A DNA stretch of 64,000 nucleotides, from contig CM075937.1 of the NCBI GenBank assembly GCA_038030265.1, positions 44,062,198 through 44,126,197 on the forward strand, read 5' to 3'. This document shows, piece after piece, positions 1-13,216 of the stretch. The first letter of the stretch is position 1. Every line of letters begins with the position of its first letter. The stretch is from Corythucha ciliata. Its lineage: Eukaryota; Arthropoda; Insecta; Hemiptera; Tingidae. The notes under the pieces were generated by a model, which saw nothing but the letters and a program-made list of their open reading frames with translations, made no database searches and had not been told where the DNA came from. The position numbers and the translations under genes are program-made.

Positions 1-656
1 AGCGAGATCCTGGGCATTCTTAATAGTCAGGTGATCATGGTGTTTTTTCCATCCCCTCTGCAGACCGAACGTTGAGGGCGAGTTTCACGCAGATAGTATA
101 CCTCGCCCCCTCCAAACAGCCTTCGTCAAGTACATGGCATAATTTTTCACGCCTTATTTGTGCTGCACGGATTTCAATTACTCATTCCAATCTACAGAAA
201 ATTGTACATAAAATGCTTTGTATACATTTTCCAAATTTTGTCCTCAAAATAACTTCAAACCCACCTTGAACTTTTGCCTTGAAAATTTGCGCTCTACCTT
301 CGACTTATAAACGGCGGACATCAATCTACAGTTTCTCTGGCTGAGCTGGGTTTTACACGGGGGCACGAAACACGATGGAATTTGAAGTTGAAATTAAATT
401 ATTTTATAAGGAAAATGGATCGAAAGGAATCGAAATAATAAAAAAATCCATCAGTGAAAATGAAAAATGTCCAAAATCCAGCTGCAATTTTACTTGCTTC
501 ACATGTAGTTTGTGAAGCAAACACTTCATTAAAGAAAAAGTTGAGACCAAATGTTGTAAGTGCGCTCTGACGGGATCAAAATTTCAAATTTTATAAATGA
601 CCACCGTTACCATAGCGATCGTGATGAGTGGAAGAACTTTGGTTCTATACAACTTT
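1..656. other. No gene recognised
   Basis: I see no splice-consistent coding exon in this stretch. It is AT-rich with only short open frames that resemble no known protein. A pyrimidine tract followed by cag near position 62 could be a splice acceptor, but the frames after it are not recognisable. Confidence 0.5.
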
Positions 657-787
657 GGGGTCAACCATGAGCTAGCGTTAAAAAATTAACGCAAGCGGTA
701 ACTAAGAACGCTCTATCACAAATAATGTTATAACGCCATAGATACCGCGTTTTGACGGTATTTTTACGCTAGCTCATGGTTGACCCC
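657..787. mobile_element. MITE, 131 bp, inverted repeat ends
   Basis: The ends are near-perfect inverted repeats: GGGGTCAACCATGAGCTAGC on the left and its complement on the right. The inside is AT-rich with no coding capacity. The structure fits a non-autonomous DNA transposon. I cannot define a target-site duplication or assign a superfamily. Confidence 0.75.
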
Positions 788-974
788 CTGGTGGCTGAAG
801 GTCTGTGGTCGAAACAGAGACTGGACCGCACCTTGGGTGCAATCTTCGAGAATTGGTGGGATGGGCAATCTTCGTGGTGGAATGGTGAGTGCATAGCCCC
901 CTACATCCATCTGTTCTAATAAGTTTCATAGCCCAACCAACTAGGTTCTGGGGTCTAAATTTGCAGGCCAGTAT

Positions 975-1880
975 GACTTTTTCTCAATTTTAGCGCGGAC
1001 TTGCCCTGATGAACAGCTTAATAGCGCGATTTCTCAATTTTAGCCGCCTAAGGATAGCTTACAGAAACTGGAAATGTGAGTTTATTTCTCATTTTCGCCA
1101 CCTAAATGAGCGGCTCATATTAATTTTAGGCGTCGAAGAGTGATTTTTTTCTATCTAACATAAGATAAGGTTGAGTGTTTTTTAACAATTTTAGCCGCTT
1201 AGCTCCTCCATGAACCACGAATTGCAAAAAATAAACAACAAATAAGTGTTTTTCTCAATTTAGCCGCGATACAGCGCCGCGTACTTGCCCCGGACCAGCC
1301 CCATCTTTCCGTTAGCTTTTCACACTTTTAGCCTCCTAAGGACCAACATAAAGTGGAGATTTTTTACTTTTAACCACGCATTTGACTTCATTATACCTTG
1401 AACTACAGTTTTTCCGTCAATTTGAGTGGAAAATGAGAGTTTCCATCAATTTTAGCGGTGAATGAGAGCTTATTATCAACTTTATCAATGCGATAAACGG
1501 GGTTTTCCACTCTTGGCCATTTTTCTAGCGCTTTTTCTCAGTTTTAACCGCGGACTTGCCCCAAGAACGGCACACTAGCGATTTTTCTCAATTTTAGAGT
1601 CAAGTCAGACTCCCCACGGGTCACAAGTTCGAGAAGCCGTGAATAAGCATTGTTCCAATTTTATCCATAATAGTGCATAAAATTGCCGTTTTTTTCAATT
1701 TTAGTAGCGAATTAGCGATTTTTCTAAAGTTTTAACCTTGGACTTGTCGTTAGAACAACCCATTACCATTAGCATTTTTTTTGTCAAGTTTGGCTGCAAA
1801 GTTGACTTCACGTAACACGAAATTTTTTCCCTCAATTTTAATGGCAAATGAGCACTTTTTCTCCATTTTAGCCGTGAATT
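975..1880. repeat. Degenerate AT-rich tandem repeat
   Basis: A motif close to TTTTTCTCAATTTTAGCCGC recurs at least ten times at irregular spacing of about 40-100 bp. It is often followed by a second motif resembling GCGGACTTGCCCC (near 995, 1270, 1550 and 1737). Copies are diverged and the period drifts, as in an old satellite. No protein is encoded. Confidence 0.7.
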
Positions 1881-4800
1881 AACGCTTCCAAACCAAAAAG
1901 TCCCTATTTTCCATATCATCAAGTTTTTCTTGGGCCCCCTCTCGGCCCCTACCGAGGGGACGGTCTGCTTCCCTTGCCACGGTACGCTGCTGGTAAGGAT
2001 TGGAAGGAAAAAAAGGGCATATTACGTACTGCGAAATACGGTGTTTCGTGAAAATGACAGACTGACAAGGTATACTTTGCAAATCAACCTCACCCCCCCT
2101 ATCATATAACCACTGAACCACTTTCCGAAACGCAAGTGTGCGTTTATAGAGGATCACAACACCCACCTGTGGAAAAGGGATGACCCCGTATTGGAGGTGA
2201 CTGATCATCGTCATCATTATTTGCCGTTCAACATTTAAATGAATGCGCACCCCGAAAAATGTATGGGACTTGAAAAGGAAACCAAAGAGGCAATGCAGCA
2301 TTCCGTTCCTTTTGGCATGATTTGTAATGTCCCCCTGCTCCCACCCCGTCGATACTTTTTCCACGGGAAACGTTAATTTTGACTTATACTATGCGCCAAG
2401 AATATCCCTCACAACTGAGTACACCAGTCTTCCTGTTTTTTTGCTTCCCCCCCCCCCTAACCAGCTTTGCAACCCTTCTCAACATCAGAACCACTCCAAT
2501 ACCGCTATCTTATATTCCGAAGGAGGGTTTTTTATGGACCATTTCTACGATTTACTGCAAGTAGAAATATGAGACAAGCGGGAGAGAGTGAGTTAAGCTG
2601 TTAGAAAGGGTTTGATGTGATGGGATGCGGAGGAGGGAAGGGGGAGCTTAGTTCTGTTGGCAAAACTTTCATATAGGGTGTGGGGGGAGATGGGGGTGGC
2701 ATTTCGATCCACCAACCCTATTTCCCGTACGTGTGTGAGGGGGGAAGGGGGTGCTGCCGCCCTCCTGATGTTTGGAGGTACAGTAGCGTCCAGGCCGTCC
2801 CTGGAGACGGAAAGTGTCGCGGGGGAAAAAAACAAGATTGTATAATTGGGGATTGATAACATTTTTTTTCTTATTTCCGATAGATTTTTTTTTTTTTTTA
2901 ATATAAAAAGTATATACCTACGTTCCAATTTGATTGCGCGTTTAAAAAAAAATCGGCGATATCAAATCCTCCGCCCCGCCCCCACAACCCCTACAAGTGA
3001 TTTTACCTCAATTAGCTAGGCGTGACAAGCTGTCAAAGGCCGTTTTTTTATTTTTACTCGAAACGTTCAGAACTACTGTAAAGACAAGAGGATGGGTGAG
3101 CGGTAGGCAGAAACCAACCTGTGTCGCCCGCCGGACTTGAAGGTATAAAATTTTATATTTTCCTCCCTGAAATGCAACGTTACAAAACAATGTGCGTCGC
3201 GAAATACCTAATAATTTATTAATTTCACTTTTATTGATTCCTCAATTCTCTCTGGTTAAATTTTTTAAAAGGAATAGGTTTGAGGGCAGGAGGTTGTAGT
3301 TGTGAAAAAAATGAGGGGCTTGAGGGTTGAATTATCAAGACTTCCTTCAATGAATGGAGAAAAAAGGAGATAAAAGAAAAAGAAAGTGAACTTGGCTGAG
3401 TCCCAAGAGTGCTTTCGTTTGGTTTAATTGTTTGCCGGTTCTGGCGCAAACAGATAGAGGCTTTGTTACTTTAAATTAATGAATGCTGCCCTAGTTGGAC
3501 TATAAAAAGGGGGGGGGGGCAAGAGCGTCGAGGAGCGGCTCTCACTTTCTTCTGGACCAATTTCAGCAATCAATTCCAATTTGCCTCCAAAGTGAGAATA
3601 ATTGGTCCCAAGGTAATCCACCCACTTTCTATACGTCACACACTTGATTTTACCAAATCAAGTAATCCCTTAGTTCTAAAGCCAAGTCTAACAGACCTAA
3701 GCCACTCTGTCGAACTAGTAAAGCTCAAGAAATTAATGTAATTGATAGCTTATTTGGATTTGTGAAACCAAATGAGTGGGGTGGAAGGCGGGCTGCTAGA
3801 GGTTTCATTTTAACGTTCAACACCACTTCTGTTAAAAGGAAGGATCGGTTCTTGGTGGGGTGGAAGGAAATAGTAAAAATCAACAGGTTTCTAAAGGAGT
3901 GCTTCGAACGTTGTGTAAACTAGCCAATTGACAAAACTATCAGCTTACTGGATAAGGTGGTTTAAAGGCAAAGTTACAAGGGGAGGGGACGACCACCGGG
4001 GAAAATATTTGTTTTTTCCACCCTTCCCAGCAATTAAGTTGCAAACGTTTTACCAACCTCATCAGCAGCTAAATTCCAATAGAAAAAAAGCTCCGGCTCC
4101 CCCCCCCCTTTTTTTTAAAGAAAAGGAAAACACTCCGAGGATGTCCGAATGAGGGGGAGTAAGGAAGGGAAATGTCGATCAATCACTTTCAACAGGATTA
4201 AAAGATTGATTGCGGGCAGAACACCCTTTTCCTATAACGATAGGAGAGGCTCGTGGAATGATAGTGATATAAAAGGGTGAGAGAGTAAGCAAACCTATTT
4301 TGTAACTCCCAACCATGGATTTAAAGGTAGGGGGTGTTGGCGGCAGAGGGGGGGAGATTAAGTAGAAGGTAAAGGTTGGATTGTGAAAAATGGTCGATAT
4401 TTTCCACTATAACCCTCCTCCAAACACCCCCGACTGATGTCTGAAGTGAAGAGGTCAATGCACGTGTCCCACAGACCCCTATTTTGCCCCTCATTAAAAA
4501 GAATTGCACGGAAAGAAAGGAAAAGGGCCTTTTAGTGGACTTCGGAAATTCACATGGTGAAGGTCGGTTTTAGCTCGTCCCCCTCAAAAAAGGAATAATG
4601 AGGGGGGTCCGGAAGACGTTTAGACGGATATGAGGTTTGCGGGAATGTGTTTAATAATTGATTAAAAAGAAGAGAAAAATGAAAATGAGAGTTCAAGTGA
4701 ATCATTTAAATTTTATCGAAAAGGTAGTTTCAGGATAAGACCTATTTTTATTCATGCACCAGCGACCCCCCCCCCCAACCACCACATATTACTTATCCAT

Positions 4801-5505
4801 TTATTTTTTTTACGACCCACCTACCGCTATGAAATTGGCCTCTTTCACCCCTCACTAAAACAATACGATGGAAAACCCTGCAAAATGTCTACAAAGAACT
4901 ACCCACCGTCCCCGAACACAATAATGGCGCACTATAAAGAGATTGAGAAATGAATTGCACAGGCGAATCAATACCCAAAATGAATTCGAATTCCTTGTGT
5001 TTTGGCGAGCCCAAAAATTGAAATAAAATTCCAAGTTTCCATGTTCCTCACCCTACGTTTACATTAACGCCGTCGTACTTTCTCAGGCACAATATATGAA
5101 GAAGAAGAAGGGGGATGTTTACAGAGTAATTAATCATTCCCGCGAAAGTGTTAAATATGAACTTTGTATAGTAGAGAGAGAGAGAGAGTTTAAACTTATT
5201 AGAAACGGTCTATTTGATTTGGCTTTCAGATTAAATGCATTGACTTCAACAATTTCGTTCTCACACGATATTGACAGAGGAAGGTTTTAAGTTCATTCCG
5301 TGGGACGCCTGACGGTCCTTTAGGAGCATTTTGGCCGAACTGATCGTTCGACTTGTGAACCGAACTGTTAGGACTCATGAACCGCTTGCGGCTCGAATCA
5401 AAACTTAAAATATCACTTTCTTTCTGAAAGTTCCCGTGCCCCCCCCCCTCCCATGGATCCTTCTCTGATTGCGAGTGTTCTGCTAAGTTGAGAAATAGCC
5501 CTTAA
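1881..5505. other. Gene-free interval
   Basis: I find no coding exon or clear element here. The stretch is notable only for mononucleotide C or G runs (near 2450, 3511, 4770 and 5440), A/T runs, and a short GA repeat near 5177. Confidence 0.5.
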
Positions 5506-5642
5506 GGCGGCTTCAGGTGCGTGCTGTGACAACCAAGACGTTCAGCTGTGGCCAATCAAAGAGCAACGCACGCCGGGATTCCTAATATCTTATTCAGCTC
5601 AAAGCCTGAGCTTTGACAGTTCACATTATGTGAAGGCGGCTT
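5506..5642. mobile_element. MITE (TAA-flanked), copy 1
   Basis: The ends are inverted repeats of the type GGCGGCTTCA / TGAAGGCGGC, and TAA lies directly outside both ends. A related element lies at 28189-28311. A 3 bp TAA duplication is typical of PIF/Harbinger elements, so I infer that superfamily. Confidence 0.65.
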
Positions 5643-6019
5643 TAAGGGTTTCGTCGATCCGTAGATATATTTGAGACGACTCAAATACGACATTGACTCA
5701 ATTTGTCGTGGACGGATGGAAAAGGGTATTTCTAGAAACACAATATTACAGAACAGAACCTCAAGTGCCGTATATTACAAATTAACAATTTTGCCATCCC
5801 CCCCCCCCAAAGTAAACCTTGAAAGAAGTTCCTGGAAGGGGTAAGAGCTCCAGACGTCGCATTCTATTCCATATCCTGTTCTTTTCATGGTATGGTAGTA
5901 TTGTTGTAGAGTAGTAGTACACGTTTCAACTAACGATTCGCCTTTTGTGTTGTACATGCTTGAAAACTGATCGTAGTGCTGAAAATGCGTGGCTCATTGC
6001 TATTTTTTTTTCTTGTACA

Positions 6020-6768
6020 GATTGTATGTGGTGATTTACGATCTGTAAGTCAGCCATCTGTGTCCAGAATCATTAGAGAAGTTTCCGAATGTTTAGTTGG
6101 GCACATAAGGCGTTACGTCAAATTTCCTGAGGGAGAGACAGTCGGGAGGTACAGTCGCCTGTTTTATAATATGGGAAACTTCCCCGGAGTTGTAGGATAC
6201 ATAGACTGCACTCACATAGCCATCACTACAGCACTACAGAAATAGGAAGGGCTGGATGTCGCTAAACGTCCAGGTCGTCTGCGGCCCACGAATGGAAATT
6301 CTAGACATTGTCGCCAGGTGGCCATGTTCGGCACACGACAGCCGCATATTCGAAAATAGCTCGATCGCCACTGCCTTTGAAAATAACCAGAGGCAAGGTA
6401 TCCTCCTAGGCGATGGCGGAAAACGATACCTCTTCACTCCAGTATTAAACCCGACGACGCCTTCAGAAAACAGATATAACAAATCTCACATTAGGACACG
6501 GGTCACCGTGGAAAGACTTTTCGGCGTTTGGAAACGAAAATTTGCCTGTCTCTCGAGGAAATTACAAACGAAATTGAGTACCACCGTTCGAATCGTAGTT
6601 GCATGCGCCATTCTTCACAACATAGGCTTGCCAGAAGACCGTGATTTCTATGACGAGGAATTGGTTGAATGCGAAGATGAAGAGGATTCGTCGAATGTAG
6701 AAACTGTTCCGGACAGACCTGATGGTAGAGCAATCAGAGCACCCTTTATTGCAAATCACTTTTCTTGA
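6020..6768 (+). pseudogene. Harbinger (HARBI1-like) transposase, broken
   Basis: This is the catalytic half of a PIF/Harbinger DDE transposase. In the first frame (about 6020-6240) I read the helix-turn-helix-like SQPSVSRII and the first aspartate in GYIDCTHI. After a frame change near 6225-6240 the second frame reads NRKGWMSLNVQVVCG, then HDSRIFENS (second aspartate), LNPTTP, and VERLFGVWKRKF (the glutamate). About 8-10 residues usually found between IDCTHI and NRKG are missing, and the glycine-rich segment near LLGDGG is shortened. The N-terminal half is not visible; the first block may start at an acceptor (cag at 6017-6019). Gene family is certain, inactivity is inferred from the frame break and deletion. 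Confidence 0.85.
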
Positions 6769-8013
6769 TGTGTTATTCACTCGCACCTGTGTGGGAGGGT
6801 ATAATTTTATTCTGTTTTTTATACTTCAAACGCCGTGTGTTTTTATACCTTACCTTTAATGATTATTGATCCCAGTTCAACTTAATTGAGCGTGTTCATG
6901 CAACTAACATGTTCCACCTCAAGTTTACCATTTTACGTCTATTCCCTTGCCATGTTTGTTGGATTTTCACTGAAAGGCGTATTTTCCGATACCCAACACA
7001 TTATAAAGGCACGAAGGACGTCATTTTCACATTTCACACTTAATAGAGTTTAGCAGTATAATAATTCATCCAAAAACATTTGAAACTTGAAAGACGAATC
7101 AACGAGTTTAAATGGTACAGCCATATCAAAAAGTAGTCTTATCACCGAAGGCTCCCTTGAACTAAAAGAAACCTTAAGGGCTAAAAGGGACCTTAAAACT
7201 GTCTCTGAATACGAATTTTAAGTGGGCCTTATTGCTTCCTTCACTTATTCCAAGTTAAGGTCTCGTTAAGGAAGGCCTCTGAATACGGCCCTCACTTTTT
7301 AAGGTGAGACAAGACTCCGAGGCTAAATTAATAGTCACCAAGCTCAGGAGACCAAACTTTCAAGTTTAACGCATAACGTATGGGGGCATACTGTCAGTTT
7401 TTCGACAGAAAATCCAGAGTAGAAGTCTACAACGGCAGTTTCTCAGCAGAGGTGCACTAGTTAGGTAGGGGGTAGGTAGGGGGAAACGACCCTTTCTGCA
7501 TGATTTCCCTTCCTGGGGATGAACCTACGATATCCTCGCCAAGGTTTGAGTTCATGAATGAGTTTTGGATGTCTAAAGCCTTGTTCTCACGACGCGACGC
7601 GAGGCTGGACGAGACTCGTCAGATCATTTCCACCCGTCTTCTCCATTAAAATATGTTTTAATTTAGAGAGTACGAGTAGAAATGAATTGCAAAGTTTGAT
7701 GAACCTCGCGCCGTGGGATCACGACATAACAAAAATCTAAACAGGAAAGTTGAAATGACAATTTTTTGGCTGAGCGGACGGTGTCCGAAGGGAAATTGAC
7801 GGATTTTTAGTCGAACTCTGGGTTCTTCGGGAGAAATGACACTTCCAGGGGCTTTACGGACAAGTCCCACCTCTGAAAAACTATAACTCTGCATTGACTG
7901 AGCCGTGCCCAGAAAAGGATCGACGTGGTTCAAGTGAGAACCATGAAAACACAACACCCATGAACCATGACCCCCATGACAACCATGAACCATAAAAACA
8001 CATAGAACTCTAT

Positions 8014-8079
8014 AAGGCCTTTCACATTGGACGCCTACGCGAAGGTCGTCTTTTTTCTCCTAGTGTGAAAAGGCCCTTA
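8014..8079. mobile_element. Short MITE-like hairpin
   Basis: AAGGCCTTTCACA at the left pairs with TGTGAAAAGGCCCTT at the right, with only about 35 bp between. It is probably a minimal MITE or a solo terminal repeat pair. Confidence 0.5.
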
Positions 8080-8424
8080 GGCTTCGCCTTTCTGAGTCGC
8101 CCAGGTATCATCAGTAATCAATTTATCACTTTAATTAAAAATACCGGCGACAGAATTACCCTTCGTATCTATCTAGAACCATACCTTGGAGCTTCCCGCC
8201 GAGTCCTTCGTTGGCCCGAATAGCCCGACGCCTCCCAAAACTCTCCTCACACATGCTATCCCTTTCCCCTTTCGTTCCATATCTATATTATAGCATTTTC
8301 CATGAAAAACAATTTGGGGGATGATTCTGTAACTTTTCCGTATCTAATTTATTATCGGAATGTCATGTGATTTCATTCATTTTATTTAAAAGTCAATGAA
8401 ATCAGGCGACTTTTCGAAAAGCTG

Positions 8425-8775
8425 CAGAATAGTCCATTCCATTGTTTCGCGAGTGCTACACTTTTGAAGAAAATCATCTAGTTTCATTCAATTTTTCAGA
8501 ATAAGTCAATGAAATCACATAGTTTTTTGCACTAGTGTAGCACTAGCAAAACAATGGAACGGACCTAGTATCCGGACCGGGATATTTTCCACATCGGATT
8601 TTCTATCGGTCGCGGTCAGGTTGCTGAGGAGGTTACACTGGTTGGTGGGCAAACGACCCCCCTTCACCATGTCACCATGACGACAACAACTGAACAGTGA
8701 TGATAGAACCATTTAAACTAGTGAACTTTGTTTGCCTACCAACCAACCTGACACCCCTGACCGCGACCTATTAAA
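8425..8775. repeat. Two adjacent inverted repeats
   Basis: The first pair is CATTCCATTGTTTCGCGAGT (about 8435) against its diverged complement near 8540-8567. The second pair joins GGTCGCGGTCAGGTTG (about 8609) and CCAACCTGACACCCCTGACC (about 8743). Both look like MITEs lying side by side. Confidence 0.5.
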
Positions 8776-11700
8776 TAAAAAGTCATTCACCTGATTTCCA
8801 CAGTTGTCTCATCAGAGGGAATGGTTGGAAATGAACTTCCCCCTGTCCAATGGAAACCGTTGGGTCGTCACCAACGGTGGTTTCCATTTAAAATGACGCC
8901 GACGGTCAAGGTTACTATTAAATTTTATATTTTAAAAAACGGACGGCAATTGTGGGTCTTACGAAGGTCATTATGGACACTCGCTTTTGTACAATGGGAA
9001 AAAACTAGGTCTCACGGAATGAACTTAAAACCTTCATCTGTCAATATCGTGAGAGAACGAAATTGTTGAAGTTATTACCCATATATAATTACAAGAAATA
9101 ATTGCAGGAAAGGGCAGGCGCCATTTTGGCCCTATGAAAGGCCCCCTTTTCTTCTCCCTTCATAGACTTTCGGTTACAATTGCAAACTTAGCCCGCTGTA
9201 GCATCGACTCTGATTTGGTCACGCGAAGAACACTGGCGTGAGCATCGAGGATAACGAAAAAATAAAATAAAAAATACTAATCTGTAAGAAAAGTTATAAC
9301 TCAGAAGGGACTTTCTATTTATACTACCACCCTTTTTTCTTTTATCACTGAAGTTTAACCGAAACCACTAGACGTACAATGCTATGCCACCACTCCTATA
9401 TTATTTATGAAAGAACCGTTTCTACCATCCAATAAGCCCCTCCCCACCAACCATTGAAAACATACTTTAATTTTCTCTGCACTCCTACTCCCCCTTCCTG
9501 CTCAATGGGCACACATGATTTCTTTTGTTTTTTTTATACAGAACCCTCTCCTCATCTTCCACAAGTTTTACGACCCACTTTAACGTAGAAAGCCTCCCTT
9601 TTCGTGCTTCCGACGAGAGTCATTAAAGAACTGATTGTCCTTGTCTTTTGATGGTTGAGTCCCCTCCCCCCAGCAGTGTCAGAACTATCGATGAAGGGGT
9701 GGAAAGGAGAGAGGCTTCAATTAAGAGAACGGCGATGGAACGGAAAGTGATAAAAATAAAGCGGTTGGTAGGAAGGATTCATGCTACGATGAGGTGAGGG
9801 GGGTTCTTCCTCTTGTTTGAGCTGTGCAAGAAAAAAGGAAGAGAAATCAGGGAAAATTGAACAAAATAAGGGGGTGAAGTTTACATAGAACACAAGGGCG
9901 TGATAAGAAACTGCTTGAAAACCCTGACCTATCGTGGGCCTCATCTTTTTTCACCCTGTTTGTTATTTATATGTCGCATCCCTTTCCCGAGAGATTGTCA
10001 CTCTTGCTCCACCCACCAACTCCAGGCGGTTGGGGAAAAGGCTTGCCCTAATGAGACGGATTTCCGATATGGTTCACTTGAATTTAAGGCAAGGACGGGG
10101 CTGATTGAAGGTATAGTATAGTTACGGCTGTGGGTAGGTGAAGAGAGCCCCCAGCCAAGAGTAGGAATGATGAGAGGGGCCCTTTTCTCCTGTGTGGGAT
10201 AGCAAGTTCGATCAATACGGAGAGGAAGGGCTCCCCAAAAGTAAGAGAGGAGGGGACAGCTTGAAAGGGAAAAGGTCAAGGGTTACAGTTGTCAAGAATT
10301 TTTTTTTTATCTCCTCCTTAGAACGGTGGCGAAATGGCCGATTGGAAAGAGTTTGGGGACGGTAGTGTACGTGGGAAATAAATGGGAGTCCGTCAACCCA
10401 GCCATTTGCTAGTCATAGCACTGAGTTTATCACACCACGGTCATCGTTGTGGGAAAAAGATACAGAGTTAGATTGATTTGAATATTGATCGAATTAATGT
10501 AAAAAGAAGAAATATTGGTTGCAACAGGTAGAAATATTTCTCTCGAGTGTCACACGGGAAGATGAAATGAAGGTCACATAAAGATCCTCCCTTTCGTATA
10601 ACTTTGCTGCCTCGCCTTCTTCAACAAAATAATTAAACCTGAAGACTTTCGTGTTGATTGTACAAATCGAAATCGCACTGAATTCTCTCCAACTAAACTT
10701 TGCCTACCTGTAGCAACCTTTACGCGCAAAACCGTGCTATGAACACGAATATGAAAATGAACAAAAGGAGTAGGCCAAAAATAGCAAATCCGAGTCCATT
10801 AATCACGATAGGAAACTATTTCGAGCGCAAATGCCGTCAGTAGAAAAAGAGCGATTAAAACGATTCCGATACACGACCGCGGGCTATCGGGAACCTCAAA
10901 TCAAACCAATCTGTATAACAAAATAAACTGGCTTTGGACGTAGGAAGGGAAGGAGAATTATATTACCTACCGGAAATGACTACGGAAGCCTTTCCATTTT
11001 AAATATATACGACAAAGAGAAAAAGATTGGCTTATCCCCTATACGATATACCTTTCGCTCTCCAACTTTTTTTTTTTTTCAGATTTGTAGTTGTCAACCG
11101 TGACAAGGACAACGCACGAGAACCGTGGGGGAAACGACATGAGACATGGCGTCGACGGAGTCTCATTTGACGTTCAAAATAGATTGAACGAAAAAAAAAA
11201 ACAAAAACAAAAAAAACTAAACATAAAAGTAAAATAAAAATGCGTTGCTCTGGAATTGCGCGCGTCTATCGACCCAAAGCCGGCGCGCGCGATTCTTTTC
11301 CCGGACTATATCATTCCCGCGCTCTCACAACTTTTCACTCTTTTTTGATTGTCACACCGTGTTTTTGCATGCTGTAAAGCCTTTTCAACTCCCCTCCCCC
11401 TCCTATTTTTAAAGGCCGTGTAGTTTTTCACTGTGATTTGGAGCCCCCCCCCCCTATACCATGCCTTGACTACGGCCCCTATGGTCAGATTGTTTTTATC
11501 AGCGGACCGAAAAAAAACAGTTTACAAAAAATAGGAAAAGGAAACATAAAACTTTTTTTGAAAAAAAAGAATGGATAGAAATGACAGAAGGGAAGATGAA
11601 ATTAGCAATGTACCAAATAAATAATTAATATGGTGCGCAACGAACTAATTTGGCAACGAACGCGTGAGGAGAAAGACAAATTATATTTCTCGAAAGCCAT

Positions 11701-11782
11701 CAGCAATATTGTGCGAAGATCATGGAGGAGGAGGTCTTAAGATACACCACAACTGAAATGATTGAATAAGCTTCACGATATA

Positions 11783-13213
11783 CAGGGTGTTTCAGGAGGA
11801 ATGATCAGGACTTTAACCCGTCGTAGTACTATCGAGGACGAACCAAAATCACCATATGAATATAGGGTCGCAAACGCTTCGTTTCCGAGTTACAGGTATT
11901 TTTGTCATTTTTCGGCCAAACGCGTTCTTTTCGTCAATAATCATTTCTAGCGTCCTAGCCATTCGTAACAGAACAATACCGATTACATTTCTGAAAAGAG
12001 CAGACATTTTGGGTTTAAGAAACGCTGTTGCAACTAACCAAACTAATGTTCAAGTATTTTATTTTATTTTTGAAAAGAAGAAAAAGTGCAAATTTGATTT
12101 TTACCGTTTCCTTCAGAGATGAATCTTCCGAAGTCTTCGGTGGTAAAGGTACGGTTAAATTATTGGAAAAACTTGCCAGTGTTGTAAACTACAAAATGGC
12201 TTTAAAATTTTAAAATCGACGCATTTTTCACTGAGATACCACAGCGAACGTCCAGAAATTCATGATCAGATCGTCAAATTAAGCCATATTGCACCAACCA
12301 ACCAAAAAAAAAAAAAAACAGTTGTTTCCGTGTCAATACTTTTTGAAAATAACTCGCCCTTCCCCTCCCATTACAGCCCACCATCGGCCTCAACTACCCA
12401 TCAACAAAAGTACAACTTTTCGATCATTTTGTCATTTTGGATATGCTGATGGGTAAGTGAGGAGGAGGAATGGGAGGGAGTAATAATTTGACAAAATAAC
12501 ATGATGTATTATGATGGGAAAATTACTCATTTTCTATCATTTCGGGAAGATTTTATTGGTTACTGTCGAGGTGTAGATGATGGGCGGGGGAGGAGAGGAC
12601 AAATTTGGCAAAAACATGAGGTAGGTATTCGTTTTATGAAATTATTTCTGTGAACACATTCAAAGATTGACACGGAAATAGAGCTGTTTTCAATTTTTTA
12701 TGCTTGGTGCAATATGGCTTAATTTGACGATCTGATCATGAATTTCTGGACGTTCGCTGTGGTATCTCAGTCAAAAATGCGTCGATTTTAAAATTTTAAA
12801 GCCATTTTGTAGCTTACAACACTGGCAAGTTTTTCCAATAATTTAACCGTACCTTTACTACCGAAGACTTCGGAAGATTCGTCTCTGAAGGAAACGGTAA
12901 AAATCAAATTTGCACTTTTTCGTTTTTTCAAAAAATGAAATAAAATACTTAAACATTAGTTCGGTTAGTTGTAACAGCGTTTCTTAAACCCAAAATGTCT
13001 GCTCTTTTCATAAATGTATTGTTCTGTTACGAATGGCTAAGGGCGCTAAAAATGATTATTGACGAAAAGAACGCGTTTGGCCGAAAAATGACAAAAATAC
13101 CTGTAACTCGGAAACGAAGCGTTTGCGACCCTATGTTCATATGGTGATTTTGGTTAGTCCTCGTTAGTACTACGACTGGTTAAAGTCCTGATCATTCCCC
13201 CTGAAACACCCTG
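11783..13213. mobile_element. Foldback element, 1431 bp, TA-flanked
   Basis: The element begins CAGGGTGTTTCAGG and ends with the complement, and TA sits directly outside each end. The two arms are inverted copies of at least 511 bp each (11783-12293 and 12703-13213), and pairing resumes further in (about 12317-12342 with 12666-12693). The loop is about 320-400 bp and has poly-A and AT-rich sequence. No transposase is encoded. TA duplication suggests mobilisation by a Tc1/mariner-type enzyme; this is inference. Confidence 0.85.
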
Positions 13214-13216
13214 TAT

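Larger units (their letters stand above)
6790..11782. other. Gene-free interval with scattered palindromes
   Basis: No coding exon is recognised. A fragment near 7262-7291 ends in CTGAATACGGCCC, the terminus of the 138 bp MITE family seen at 20590 and 24192. A short CCATGAAC-type minisatellite lies at about 7939-7995, and a perfect-looking hairpin around ATGGAAACCGTTGG lies at 8850-8889. Confidence 0.45.

Noticed and set aside
11762..12213. Overlapping plus-strand open frames at 11762, 11856 and 12028
   Set aside because: They all lie in the left arm of the foldback, occur again inverted in the right arm with disruptions, and match nothing.
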